Positions 24,450-32,411 of a DNA stretch of 32,479 nucleotides are shown piece by piece (within the stretch, counting starts at the first letter, position 1; each line of letters begins with the position of its first letter). Position numbers and translations under genes: made by a program. The notes under the pieces were generated by a model. The model ran no database searches, was not told the DNA's origin, and was given only the letters and a program-made list of their open reading frames with translations. This DNA is from Chloroflexota bacterium. Lineage in GTDB: Bacteria > Chloroflexota > Dehalococcoidia > JACPEP01. The stretch is taken from the NCBI GenBank assembly GCA_016183425.1, contig JACPEP010000014.1:102148-134626 (forward strand), written 5' to 3'.

Positions 24450-25022
24450 TCAGACCAGACGGTTATCCTCGCTGCCTTCATCTATTCTTAGTGGCTCTTT
24501 TTTAAACACGGACTGTTTTACCTCATCGGCTACAAACGAAACCCTGCTGAACTTATTGTTACGAAAAAGATCAGTGTAGTACACTATGATAGAGGCGGGG
24601 CACGAATGCAGACGACTTCGGATTCTCCCGAAACCTGTTGCAAAAGCAAACTGTTTTGGGTCTCCGACTGCAAGCACTGGGAACTCCCTAGGCTCGAAAT
24701 CATGATCGGGATATTCCAAAGTGCACCGCACATTAAGAGCTGGCCCGTTACCAACGTTTCTAATCTTAACCTCATGCAACTGTATGGTATGCTCACCGAC
24801 TATTTGCAAGTAAAATTCGCCTTCTATCGCTATAATGGGGCAGATAGCGTCTAGTCTCTGGGCCCTCATCTCCTCTGCCATCTTCACGCTGGCCTCGGCC
24901 TGTTGTCTCGTGGCCTCAGCCATTCTTCCCGTCTCTATCCTTAACTGTCTGGTTTCCCACGAATACCAAGCAATGGCACCAAAAGTGATTACCAAGACGC
25001 CTAATGTGGCCCACTCCACCAT
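24450..25022 (-). CDS. Hypothetical protein with N-terminal membrane anchor
   Basis: A 190-residue protein I do not recognise. One hydrophobic helix (residues about 5-21, ATLGVLVITFGAIAWYSW) is followed by a charged helical or coiled-coil segment (RQLRIETGRMAEATRQQAEASVKMAEEMRAQR). A beta-rich domain of about 130 residues comes next, with VKIRNVGNGPALNVRCTLEY, a pattern seen in many uncharacterised single-pass proteins. ATG 25022 has AGGGAA upstream. It follows the toxin gene by 11 bases and lies within the block that splits the trp operon. AT content is higher than in the trp genes, hinting at transfer. Confidence 0.6.
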   Translation of the reverse strand: MVEWATLGVLVITFGAIAWYSWETRQLRIETGRMAEATRQQAEASVKMAEEMRAQRLDAICPIIAIEGEFYLQIVGEHTIQLHEVKIRNVGNGPALNVRCTLEYPDHDFEPREFPVLAVGDPKQFAFATGFGRIRSRLHSCPASIIVYYTDLFRNNKFSRVSFVADEVKQSVFKKEPLRIDEGSEDNRLV

Positions 25023-25033
25023 CTTATGATTCC

Positions 25034-25315
25034 CTACAAGCCCCGGTAAACCTCTCGCCGGTGCCTCACTCGAAAGATGGTTACCACCCTGGCCTCGTCG
25101 TCAATATGAAACAGGATGCGGTACTCGCCACTGTCCACTCTATAGTTATCGGCCCGACCTTGTAGAGGCCCAACATCCTGGGGCCACCCGCCACTATCAA
25201 GAACTGCCTTTAGCGACCTGATCCTCTTATCTACCTGACGCTGAATTTTGGGGGGCAAAAGACGTATCTCTTTCTGGGCATGATGAGTGATGTTCAGTCT
25301 GTACGGTTCAGGCAC
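25034..25315 (-). CDS. RelE/ParE superfamily toxin
   Basis: A 93-residue protein with the RelE/ParE fold pattern: ITHHAQKEIRLLPPKIQRQVDKRIRSL (two helices), then GRADNYRVDSGEYRILFHIDDEARVVTIFRVRHRREVY, in which the YRVR-like strand, EYRILF and the late RHR...Y residues are typical. Such proteins either cleave mRNA on the ribosome or inhibit gyrase; the RVRHRREVY ending favours a RelE-like enzyme. It starts at GTG 25315, overlapping the antitoxin gene by eight bases. Confidence 0.88.
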   Translation of the reverse strand: MPEPYRLNITHHAQKEIRLLPPKIQRQVDKRIRSLKAVLDSGGWPQDVGPLQGRADNYRVDSGEYRILFHIDDEARVVTIFRVRHRREVYRGL

Positions 25316-25559
25316 TGGCCTTGTTGTTTTCTTGCTCTAGCTCGGCCCAGAATTCTTCATACGGGCGGGTCTCGTCTCCCTTGGCCTCCTCATAGGCGGC
25401 CAGGTCTTCCTCCTCCTCCTGACGGCGCAGCCAATCCCGCAGCGCCTCCACCACGATCCCCCTAAGGCTGGTCCCATGCTCCACGGCGGCGATCTTCACC
25501 GCCTTGTAGAGGGCTTCATCCCACAGGTCAACGGTTATCTTGGTTCCTTTGGGCGACAT
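25308..25559 (-). CDS. Ribbon-helix-helix antitoxin
   Basis: An 83-residue partner of the RelE/ParE toxin. The N-terminal TKITVDLWDEALYKAVKIAAVEHGTSLRGIVVEALRDWL has the strand and two helices of a ribbon-helix-helix DNA-binding domain. The acidic, disordered-looking tail (EEEEDLAAYEEAKGDETRPYEEFWAELEQEN) is typical of toxin-wrapping antitoxin ends. I choose ATG 25559, nine bases after GGGAGGTG; GTG 25568 and ATG 25565 are also in frame. It is probably autoregulated with the toxin. Confidence 0.85.
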   Translation of the reverse strand: MSPKGTKITVDLWDEALYKAVKIAAVEHGTSLRGIVVEALRDWLRRQEEEEDLAAYEEAKGDETRPYEEFWAELEQENNKASA

Positions 25560-26022
25560 AGCCATCACCTCCCTCAGCCATCCTAACGAAAAACCATATT
25601 GCTGTCAATCTGTCTAACTGAGCAATTATGAAGCTTGTCATTGATGACACCCTCACCCCTCGGTCCCCCTCTTCCTGGAAGAGCTTTGCACAAAAAGTCA
25701 TTCTGAAGGAAGTGAAGAATCTGGGGAGGGGCGTCACTTTGTATCTGGTTGACCCCCCACCCCAGACCCTTCTCCGCCTCTGGCGGATCAGGGTAACATA
25801 AATGGCGCTTTTTGCGCAAGACTCCCTGGAAGGGAGAGGAATTGTGAATCAGGGGGGGCACCCCCTGAAACCCCCGTCAAAGGGGCATAGCCCCTTTGAA
25901 AACCCTATTAGAGACCAAGGTTTTTGTATGCCCGCCATGTTAAATACTCAATCAGCATAAGATAAGGAGCTGATACCCACCTTTTGCTTAGGGTGTTGCG
26001 AAATGGGCCCTCAATAACTTGG
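25560..26022. other. Noncoding, hairpin-rich stretch between antitoxin and trpG
   Basis: About 460 bases with no convincing gene. It contains two adjacent strong hairpins (25849-25899), a degenerate 25-base motif CATTCTGAAGGAAGTGAAG...AATCTG at 25699-25723 that looks like a dispersed bacterial repeat, and G-rich runs. Composition is unlike coding DNA. It resembles accumulated repeat debris from the event that inserted the toxin-antitoxin block. Confidence 0.6.
25849..25899. repeat. Twin-hairpin repeat element
   Basis: Two perfect inverted repeats lie nine bases apart. The first pairs TCAGGGGG with CCCCCTGA around GGCA (25849-25868); the second pairs TCAAAGGGG with CCCCTTTGA around CATAG (25877-25899). 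Paired GC-rich hairpins of this kind resemble BIME/MITE-type intergenic elements. No T-run follows on the trp-transcribed strand. Confidence 0.6.
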
Positions 26023-26601
26023 TCAGCGAACGGGGGCCGACATGGCCAGGAAGTTCCGCAACAAGTCCTTCCCCACCTTCGTCATGATGGACTCGGGGTG
26101 GAACTGGACGCCCTCTACCAGATGCTCTTTGTGCCTCAGCCCCATGATGACCCCCTCCGGCGTCCAGGCGCTCACCTCCAGGCAGTCGGGCAAGGTCCCC
26201 CTGTCCACCACCAGGGAGTGATAGCGGATGGCCGAGAAGAGGTTGGGGAGGCCTTGAAATACCCCTCGCCCGTCGTGGTGAATGGTGGAGGACTTGCCGT
26301 GCATAACCTGCCCCGCCCGCACCACCTGGCCCCCGTAGACCTGGCCGATGCACTGGTGACCCAGGCATACCCCCAGGATGGGCCGCCGCCCGGCGAAGCG
26401 CTGAATTAGCTGGTTAGAGATGCCTGCCTTGTCCGGGGTTCCTGGGCCAGGAGAGATGACAAACCTCTCCGGCGAGAGAGCCTCCACCTCCTCCAGGGTT
26501 ATCTTGTTGTTGCGCACCACGCGCACCTCCGCCCCCAGCTCACTGAGGTACTGGAAGAGGTTGTAGGTGAAGCTATCGTAGTTGTCGATGAGAAGAAGCA
26601 T
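26023..26601 (-). CDS. trpG: Anthranilate synthase glutamine amidotransferase subunit
   Basis: A 192-residue class I glutamine amidotransferase that supplies ammonia to TrpE. Seen: [17 protein letters not shown], the oxyanion motif [11 protein letters not shown] (50-60), the nucleophile Cys79 in GVCLGHQ, and His168/Glu170 in VQFHPESI. Such subunits may also serve folate synthesis (PabA), but the position after trpE fits tryptophan. It starts at ATG 26601, 24 bases after the small membrane-protein gene. Confidence 0.95.
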   Translation of the reverse strand: MLLLIDNYDSFTYNLFQYLSELGAEVRVVRNNKITLEEVEALSPERFVISPGPGTPDKAGISNQLIQRFAGRRPILGVCLGHQCIGQVYGGQVVRAGQVMHGKSSTIHHDGRGVFQGLPNLFSAIRYHSLVVDRGTLPDCLEVSAWTPEGVIMGLRHKEHLVEGVQFHPESIMTKVGKDLLRNFLAMSAPVR

Positions 26602-26625
26602 TGGTCCTTGCCCCGGGGACGGTAT

Positions 26626-26811
26626 TTACGCCTTTTCCAACTCCCGAAGGCGCACCTCCAGGGCCTTGAGGCGCACCCGGCTCCATTGGCGCACGGCATA
26701 GAAGGCGAACCCAAAGAAAATGGCCCCCATCACCATGCCCATACAAGGAAACATCATCTCCGGCGAGCAGCGGCAACCGCGGGATGACTTCTCTCCTTCG
26801 GTCTCAGCCAT
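26626..26811 (-). CDS. Small single-pass membrane protein between trpE and trpG
   Basis: A 61-residue protein I do not recognise. A short N-terminus with a CRC motif and more Cys is followed by one hydrophobic helix (MGMVMGAIFFGFAFYAV, about 29-45). A basic and amphipathic tail (RLKALEVRLRELEKA) that could form a coiled coil ends it. ATG 26811 lies two bases after the trpE stop and is preceded by GGGGGTGG, so it should be translated with trpE; a GTG at 26820 is also in frame. The tight packing in the operon argues that it is a real gene. Confidence 0.62.
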   Translation of the reverse strand: MAETEGEKSSRGCRCSPEMMFPCMGMVMGAIFFGFAFYAVRQWSRVRLKALEVRLRELEKA

Positions 26812-26813
26812 GG

Positions 26814-28268
26814 CTACCACCCCCTGTTCTCTGCTTCCTGGATGGCCCGCAGCAAGGCCTGGGCCTTGTTAAGACTCTCTTGATGTTCCCGCTCCGGCAC
26901 ACTATCGGCCACGATGCCGGCCCCCGCCTGAACGTAGGCTACACCATCCTTGATCACGATGGTGCGGATGGTGATGGCCGTATCCAGGTTGCCCGAGAAG
27001 CTGAGGTAGCCCACCGCTCCGGCGTAAGGCCCCCTCTTATCCGGCTCCAGCTCGGCGATAATCTCCATAGCCCTTATTTTGGGGGCACCGGAGACGGTGC
27101 CCGCCGGAAAACAAGCCCGTAGGGCATCCAGGGGCGTCATATCGGAGCGCAGCTTCCCCTCCACGTGAGACACCAGGTGCATGACGTGGGAGTAGCGTTC
27201 TACGTCCATAAGCTGCGGTACGGTGACCGTCCCTGGCTGGCTCACTCGACCGATGTCGTTGCGACCCAGGTCTACCAGCATGATGTGCTCCGCCTGCTCC
27301 TTCTCGTCCCCTCGCAACTCCTCCTCCAGAGCCAGATCGGTGGCGGCATCGGCTCCCCGAGGCCGAGTGCCGGCGATGGGGTGGGTAGCCACCACGCCCC
27401 CTTCTGCTCGCACCAGAAGCTCCGGCGAGGCCCCCACAATGGTGCAGTCCTTTAGAGTCAGGTAGTACATGTACGGGGAGGGATTGATGGTTCGCAGCGC
27501 TCGGTAGATGTCAAAGGGGTGAGCCGAGGTAGACAGAGCCAGGCGGAGGGACAGCACCACTTGAATAATGTCGCCGGCGTAGATGTACTCCTTAGCCCGT
27601 TGAACCATGGCTTCGTACTCGGCTTTGGTCATGTTGCTGGTCACCTGGCGAGATGGCTTTTGGTGAACCAACCTTGTCGGTAAGGGCTGTGCCAGGCGCT
27701 GCACCAGGTCCTCTATCTTCTCCACCGCCTGGAGGTAGCTTTGCCTTGTATTCCCATCCAAGGGAACGTGGCTGACCACCTTTATTTTGTGCTTCAGGTG
27801 GTCAAAGACGAGGAGGGTATCAGTGAACATGAACACCGCTTGAGGGAGAGCGAGAGGGTCTAGCTCTGGGGAGGGAAGAGCCTCGAAATGGCCGGCCACC
27901 TCGTAGGCCATGTAGCCCACTGCCCCACCGTGGAAAGGCGGCAAGTCGGGGGAGCGAGCTACCCGATACTTCCCTAGCTCCTCCGCCACCAGGGGCAAGG
28001 GGTCCCCATCGCCGACGGTTCCTACCTCGGGACTCCCCGTTTTCAGTACCAGGTAAGGCTCGGTGCCGATGAAGCTATAGCGAGCCAGGCGCTCTCCCCC
28101 CTCTACACTTTCCAAGAGGAAGGAATAATCGCCGCGAGACGTTTTGAGGAAGGCAGAGACGGGAGTCTCCAAATCGGCCATAATCTCCCTGTAGACCGGA
28201 ACCAGGTTGCTCGTTTCGGCCAGAACTTTTGTCTCCTCAAGAGAAGGGTGATAGGGGGACTCGGACAC
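26814..28268 (-). CDS. trpE: Anthranilate synthase component I
   Basis: A 484-residue chorismate-using enzyme that makes anthranilate with TrpG. It has the N-terminal [20 protein letters not shown], the feedback-inhibition LLES (51-54), and the catalytic core with [38 protein letters not shown], and [20 protein letters not shown] start at GTG 28268, which has AAAGGTGG upstream and gives an N-terminus of normal length; TTG 28286 is also in frame but has no ribosome-binding site. The gene follows a strong promoter and a terminator-like hairpin. It begins the trp operon. Confidence 0.96.
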   Translation of the reverse strand: MSESPYHPSLEETKVLAETSNLVPVYREIMADLETPVSAFLKTSRGDYSFLLESVEGGERLARYSFIGTEPYLVLKTGSPEVGTVGDGDPLPLVAEELGKYRVARSPDLPPFHGGAVGYMAYEVAGHFEALPSPELDPLALPQAVFMFTDTLLVFDHLKHKIKVVSHVPLDGNTRQSYLQAVEKIEDLVQRLAQPLPTRLVHQKPSRQVTSNMTKAEYEAMVQRAKEYIYAGDIIQVVLSLRLALSTSAHPFDIYRALRTINPSPYMYYLTLKDCTIVGASPELLVRAEGGVVATHPIAGTRPRGADAATDLALEEELRGDEKEQAEHIMLVDLGRNDIGRVSQPGTVTVPQLMDVERYSHVMHLVSHVEGKLRSDMTPLDALRACFPAGTVSGAPKIRAMEIIAELEPDKRGPYAGAVGYLSFSGNLDTAITIRTIVIKDGVAYVQAGAGIVADSVPEREHQESLNKAQALLRAIQEAENRGW

Positions 28269-28294
28269 GGATGCCACCTTTCCCAAAGTGCACT

Positions 28295-28317
28295 AAAAAC
28301 CGCTCCTGACGGAGCGG
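28295..28317 (-). terminator. Terminator-like hairpin in the trpE leader (candidate attenuator)
   Basis: On the minus strand CCGCTCC, loop GTCA, GGAGCGG is followed at once by TTTTT, the form of an intrinsic terminator. It lies between the predicted trpE promoter and trpE, about 20 bases downstream of the expected start. A ten-codon frame (28325-28293, MSSRSVRSGF) spans the whole hairpin but has no Trp codon and no clear ribosome-binding site. Confidence 0.65.
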
Positions 28318-28342
28318 GAAGACATTCTTCAATGATGGTGAC

Positions 28343-28371
28343 AGAATATCACCTTGAGAACCAGGTGTCAA
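28343..28371 (-). promoter_or_regulatory. Predicted promoter of the trp operon
   Basis: A perfect TTGACA (28371-28366), a 17-base spacer and TATTCT (28348-28343) on the minus strand. The predicted start near 28336 leaves a short leader holding only the hairpin before trpE. Confidence 0.75.
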
Positions 28372-28492
28372 TGAGACTGTGTGCCTCTGACGTAAAGGAT
28401 GGAGGATGGGTAGTGGATTTGGGTTTTTTTCTGACCTTTGCCTCAAAACCCCTTGACAAATGCTGGGGGGAGTATAAATTGGCTATCACAAA

Positions 28493-29172
28493 GGGGAGAC
28501 GACCGGCACCGATCCCTGGACCGTGGACGCCACCACCGCCTACAGCTACAACTTCCTTGACCAGCTTGTTGGCGTGTCCGATGCCCTGGGCAACGGGGTC
28601 ACGGTGAGCCACCAGTACTGGGGTGTGGAGTACCAGCCAGGAGGCAATCCCAGTGGTCACTTCGGCATGGTGCGCAGCATCGCCGCCGGCTCCTTCCAGG
28701 GTTTGACCTACGACTATGACAGCAGGGGGAACGTCAGCTCGTTGCAGGATGCGGTAGTGGGCGAGACTATCAGCTTCGCTTACGATCATCTCGATCGCTT
28801 GCTCTCGGCGGCCTCGGCGCTCTTCAACGAGAGCTACGGCTATACGAAGATTGGCACCTTCGTGAGCAAGGGCGGGGTCTCTTACACGTATCCCTCGGGA
28901 GGGCAGCCCCGGCCTCATGCGCCGACACAGGTGGGCGGCAACACCTACACCTACGACAACAACGGGAGCTTGATCGACGCCGAGGGCCGGACGTACACCT
29001 ACGACGTCGAGAACCGCCTGGCTGGGATCAGCGGAGACGTGACCAAGGGCTTCACCTACGACGGCGACGGTGTCTTACGGACCTCCACGGAGGGGGGTGT
29101 CACCACGCGCTACGTGGATGGCGACTATCGGGTGAACGTGAGCACGGGCGAAGCGTTTATCTACTACCGTTT
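28493..29172 (+). pseudogene. RHS/YD-repeat protein fragment
   Basis: About 225 codons of RHS/YD-repeat protein, without the usual start or end. Repeated motifs such as YDYDSRGNVSSL, FAYDHLDRLLSA, YTYDNNGSLIDAEGRTYTYDVENRLAGI and FTYDGDGVLRTS are the classic YD repeats of large surface or toxin-delivery proteins, which are normally over 1000 residues. Homology starts after a stop at 28475 and ends at YYR near 29170, six bases before the FAD oxidoreductase stop on the other strand; the frame runs on to 29326 without homology. A GTG at 28523 is open but has no ribosome-binding site. TTGACA at 28453 with an AT-rich -10 region could still give transcription. Most likely a decayed or rearranged remnant. 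Confidence 0.8.
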
Positions 29173-29175
29173 TCT

Positions 29176-30297
29176 TCAGCCGCCAAATCGCCTCAGGCTT
29201 AAGGGACTAATGTCGATGGATGTCTTGCCTCTCAGCACCAGTTCGGCGATAAGCCGCCCCGTGGCCGGGGCGTGCATAAAGCCATGGCCGCTGAACCCGT
29301 TGGCGCAGACGAACCCCTCCACTTGAGGAACAAAACCCAAAATCGCCTCCTCGTCGGGGGTAATCTCCCGCAACCCCACCCAACCCGTCAAGATCCCCAC
29401 CTCTGATAAAGAAGGCAGCCGGTGGACAGCCTTGTTGGCTACCTGGGGCAGCACCTGCCAGTCTATCGTCGTGTCATAGTCCTGGGTATCGGTGGCGTCG
29501 TAGGCGTTTAGCATCAGCCCCCTGCCCTCTTTACGGCAGACAAAACCCTGCACCTGGTCTACAACCAGGGGCATGGTAGAGGGAATCTCATCGAAGGGGG
29601 TAGTTATGAACACGTGGCGCCGCTGCGCCCAAACCGGAAGCTCCACACCCGCCATCCTACCTACTTTGGCGGCGTACGGCCCGGCGGCGTTCACCAACAA
29701 AGGCGTCGCCACTTTCCCCTGAGAAGTGCTCACCCCCTGAACGCGACGCCCTTTCACCTCAATAGCCACCGCCTCAGTGCCCTGAAAGATCCTCACTCCC
29801 AGGCGGCGCGCCTGCCGGGCGAAGCCTTGAGTGACCTCATAGGGGTTGAGATAGCCGTCGCAGGAACAGAAGGTGGCCCCGGCCACATCGTCCCAGAACA
29901 TGAAGGGAGCCTGGCTTGCCAACTCCTGGCGTCCCATGAGCGTCACTGGCACCCCCAGACGCCTCTGAAGGGCCACATTGCCCGCCGCCGTTGCTAGCTG
30001 TTCTTCATTTCCCAGCAAAAAAAGATACCCCACCTGGCGAAACTCGGGATCGTTGCCCATCTCAGCGGAGAAGTTCTCAAAGAACTCCAGCGAGAGCTGA
30101 GACATCAGTATGTCCACCTCCGAGGTCATTTGCAGCCGGATGCCGCCGGTGCACCGAGCCGTGGTGCCATTGCCGATAATGTCCTTCTCCAGAACCACTA
30201 CATCCCGGCACCCTTCCCTCGCCAGATGGTAGGCAATGCTGCATCCCACCACCCCCGCCCCGATGATAACGACGTCGGCACTCTTGGGAAGAATCAA
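29176..30297 (-). CDS. FAD-dependent oxidoreductase, DAO / sarcosine oxidase beta-like
   Basis: A 373-residue flavoprotein of the D-amino-acid oxidase (DAO) superfamily. The Rossmann FAD motif VVIIGAGVVGCSIAYHLAREG (9-29) with GxGxxG at 13-18, ARCTGGIRLQMTSE, the FVCRKEGRGLMLN strand and the C-terminal EITPDEEAILGFVPQVEGFVCANGFSGHGFMHAPATG are characteristic of sarcosine-oxidase-beta-like and proline-dehydrogenase-beta-like enzymes, which oxidise N-methyl or secondary amines. The substrate is not defined. The start is TTG 30297, with a weak ribosome-binding site. It is preceded by a promoter-like pair and stands alone, next to the RHS fragment. Confidence 0.87.
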   Translation of the reverse strand: MILPKSADVVIIGAGVVGCSIAYHLAREGCRDVVVLEKDIIGNGTTARCTGGIRLQMTSEVDILMSQLSLEFFENFSAEMGNDPEFRQVGYLFLLGNEEQLATAAGNVALQRRLGVPVTLMGRQELASQAPFMFWDDVAGATFCSCDGYLNPYEVTQGFARQARRLGVRIFQGTEAVAIEVKGRRVQGVSTSQGKVATPLLVNAAGPYAAKVGRMAGVELPVWAQRRHVFITTPFDEIPSTMPLVVDQVQGFVCRKEGRGLMLNAYDATDTQDYDTTIDWQVLPQVANKAVHRLPSLSEVGILTGWVGLREITPDEEAILGFVPQVEGFVCANGFSGHGFMHAPATGRLIAELVLRGKTSIDISPLSLRRFGG

Positions 30298-30336
30298 TTC
30301 TGGTCGCCCGTTCTGCTCAAAAGCCTAGCCTATCCC

Positions 30337-30365
30337 AAGATAGCACATTGTCTGGCCCGTGTCAT
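30337..30365 (-). promoter_or_regulatory. Predicted promoter of the FAD oxidoreductase gene
   Basis: ATGACA (30365-30360) and TATCTT (30342-30337) are separated by 17 bases on the minus strand, with the expected start near 30330 and the gene start at 30297. Confidence 0.5.
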
Positions 30366-30459
30366 GCTATCCTGGTGCGAGAGTTGGAGGGGGGCACTCG
30401 GTTTCTAGTTCTCCCGTGCGAGGAGGGGTGGCGTGTAGATGTTTCACCCCATGGGGGAT

Positions 30460-32121
30460 TTAAACCTTCTCTGTTACCTGGTACTCGATATATTTCCTAA
30501 CCATCAATCGGGTCTGAGCGTCCACGGCGGGGAGGGTAGCCAGAAATAAGCTGGTCAATGGTAAGGAAAGCCACTGGAGATAAACAAAGGGCAACCGCCA
30601 CCACGGAAAATGAGGAGGAAGGGGAGGCCGAAGAAGGGTATCCCACAGAATGATGCAAGCCAAGGGAATAAGACAAATCATTAGGATCCAGTTGCTCAAC
30701 TGGGTAAGTCCGCCCCAGGGGGTCAGCCGAGCCAGGGCAGGCGCCAGCAGAGTAGGAATTCCCGCCCCCAAAGTAAGCATGAACCAATGGGTAGACCAGA
30801 GGAGGTGATTTTCCATCACCGCCCAGATCCGTCTTAGGGCCGGCAACATCGGGACCTCCGGACGGTCGAGGAACTCCCTCACCGCATAAGGAATATCCAC
30901 TGCCCCCCAGGCGTGTCTCTGGGCCTGGAAGTAGCGACTGGTCAGCGTCCGCCAGTAGGTGGTAGACTGGACAGCATCACTGCCGATGGGCAGAAAGATG
31001 GGTTCCGTCTCCACCATGGCTCCCAGGCGGAAGAAGCACTTAAGGAACATATGCCAATCTTCTGGGATAACATCTGGGTCCCAATAGTCTACCTCATCGG
31101 CCATCCTTAGGCTGAGGCTGTAAGTGGACTGGGGAAAGAGTGAGTGGCGTCTTTTGCACAGCTCGGAAAGGAAGTGAATGCTGGAGAGAGAGCTCACCAC
31201 CCGCAGCGGCATGGGCACCTCCCAAAGGTTATTGTGCAGAAAGATGGGTGCTTGCCAAAACTTATGGTAGCGGTTGGGGTCGGTGCTGAACTTGTAGGTA
31301 AGACACCTGAAATACTGGGGATGGAACAAAGAATCGGCGTCGCTGCTGGTAATGGTCAGGTGATCCAGAGGATATTTCATCTCATCAACCAGTAAGCGTT
31401 TCGCCCATCGGGCAGCCCAAGCCTCGTTGGCCGATTTGCCTTTGACCTCTCTGGGAAGATTGGCGGGATGAAAGGTACAGAAAAAATGGGCAAAATGTGC
31501 CTGGAACTCCTTCTGTAAAGCACTGGCCTTGGCGAAGGCCCCCTCCTCTCTCTCCTCCATGGCCAACACCACCGTTATCTGCCTCAAAGCCAGCGGCTGT
31601 CGGGCCAGATGTTCCAGAGTGAGGTGCAGTTTCTGGATTTTCTCGTTGAAGTTGGGGATGACCACCACATGGTGGATATGACTCCAGGGAATACCCACCC
31701 TTCCCCCTCGCAACTCCTTTTGATACTCAGCAAACCAATCTATTTTAGCGTCCCTGCGCACTCTCAGCATCCCCATCCCGGCGTACAGCACAGTGCTCAC
31801 CGATCGAACCAGCCAGTAGAAATCGAAGGCGATGACAAACCATGCCAAAGGTAGCGGGATAAGCAGCGCTCCCCACACCAGAGAGGTGACCACCACCCAT
31901 GTCAATACCCCAGGTGCCATTTCCAGGGATCGCTGAAGAAAGCCTCCGTTTTTTGCTGCCCAACTCCTGGCAGCCGGCCGCCATGAGGCTGGTGCCTTCA
32001 GAGATAGGGTTACGCCAGCCTGGGCACAACTTGCCCTGTATGTACCCGTGGTTGAGGAGGAGGGGAGTATCCTTTGGTAGCTTCGAAATAAGGACGCACC
32101 CCCTTTGTTCCAGATTTTCAC
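30460..32121 (-). CDS. Membrane glycosyltransferase, family 2-like
   Basis: A 553-residue protein. After a basic, poorly conserved N-terminus two hydrophobic segments span about 70-118. A GT-A type catalytic domain follows, with VVVIPNFNE (152-160), the DxD-like TSSDADSLF (Asp261/Asp263), the acceptor-site EDWHMFLK and the QRHAWG motif that matches the QxxRW-like element of processive family 2 enzymes. Four further hydrophobic segments occupy the C-terminal third. It probably builds a polysaccharide or glycolipid at the inner membrane; donor and product are unknown. The start is GTG 32121 after AAGGAGGAA. No other polysaccharide genes are nearby. Confidence 0.8.
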   Translation of the reverse strand: MKIWNKGGASLFRSYQRILPSSSTTGTYRASCAQAGVTLSLKAPASWRPAARSWAAKNGGFLQRSLEMAPGVLTWVVVTSLVWGALLIPLPLAWFVIAFDFYWLVRSVSTVLYAGMGMLRVRRDAKIDWFAEYQKELRGGRVGIPWSHIHHVVVIPNFNEKIQKLHLTLEHLARQPLALRQITVVLAMEEREEGAFAKASALQKEFQAHFAHFFCTFHPANLPREVKGKSANEAWAARWAKRLLVDEMKYPLDHLTITSSDADSLFHPQYFRCLTYKFSTDPNRYHKFWQAPIFLHNNLWEVPMPLRVVSSLSSIHFLSELCKRRHSLFPQSTYSLSLRMADEVDYWDPDVIPEDWHMFLKCFFRLGAMVETEPIFLPIGSDAVQSTTYWRTLTSRYFQAQRHAWGAVDIPYAVREFLDRPEVPMLPALRRIWAVMENHLLWSTHWFMLTLGAGIPTLLAPALARLTPWGGLTQLSNWILMICLIPLACIILWDTLLRPPLPPHFPWWRLPFVYLQWLSLPLTSLFLATLPAVDAQTRLMVRKYIEYQVTEKV

Positions 32122-32343
32122 TGAAACACTTCCTCCTTAATGGGTTCAGCGAGGTAACGAGACCTGTCCGGAACTTCCCAAACTCTTAATTGATGGCCAA
32201 TTTGATATGCCCAATTTGGGAGTTCTGCCCCACAAATAAGGCTCCTTTTCGCTAGGAGCCCCGTAATAATTTCCTCTTCGGCCAAAAAGTCATGATAGCG
32301 ATGCCATTATATCGGGCCGATGAATAGAAAGCAACTCCGCGTA
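32122..32343. other. Upstream region of the glycosyltransferase gene
   Basis: About 220 bases without a gene. A six-base-pair hairpin (GGCTCC, nine-base loop, GGAGCC, 32240-32260) and two repeats of CCAATTT near 32.2 kb are visible. No confident promoter was found. Confidence 0.35.
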
Positions 32344-32400
32344 TTCACTCATGTAAAATGTTACCGGATGGGGTATGGTTCACTCAACTAGAAATGTTAC
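32344..32400. repeat. Direct repeats at the left end of an insertion sequence
   Basis: Two imperfect direct repeats (32344-32364 and 32379-32400) share TTCACTCA and AAATGTTAC and lie just before the transposase start. Repeated motifs of this kind are common as transposase binding sites at IS ends. The outer end of the element cannot be fixed because the rest lies outside the window. Confidence 0.5.
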
Positions 32401-32411
32401 TGAGGGGGATC

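Noticed and set aside
28293-28325. Ten-codon frame as a classical trp leader peptide
   Set aside because: It has no Trp codon and no clear ribosome-binding site, so it is not a standard leader peptide; kept only as a note to the attenuator candidate.
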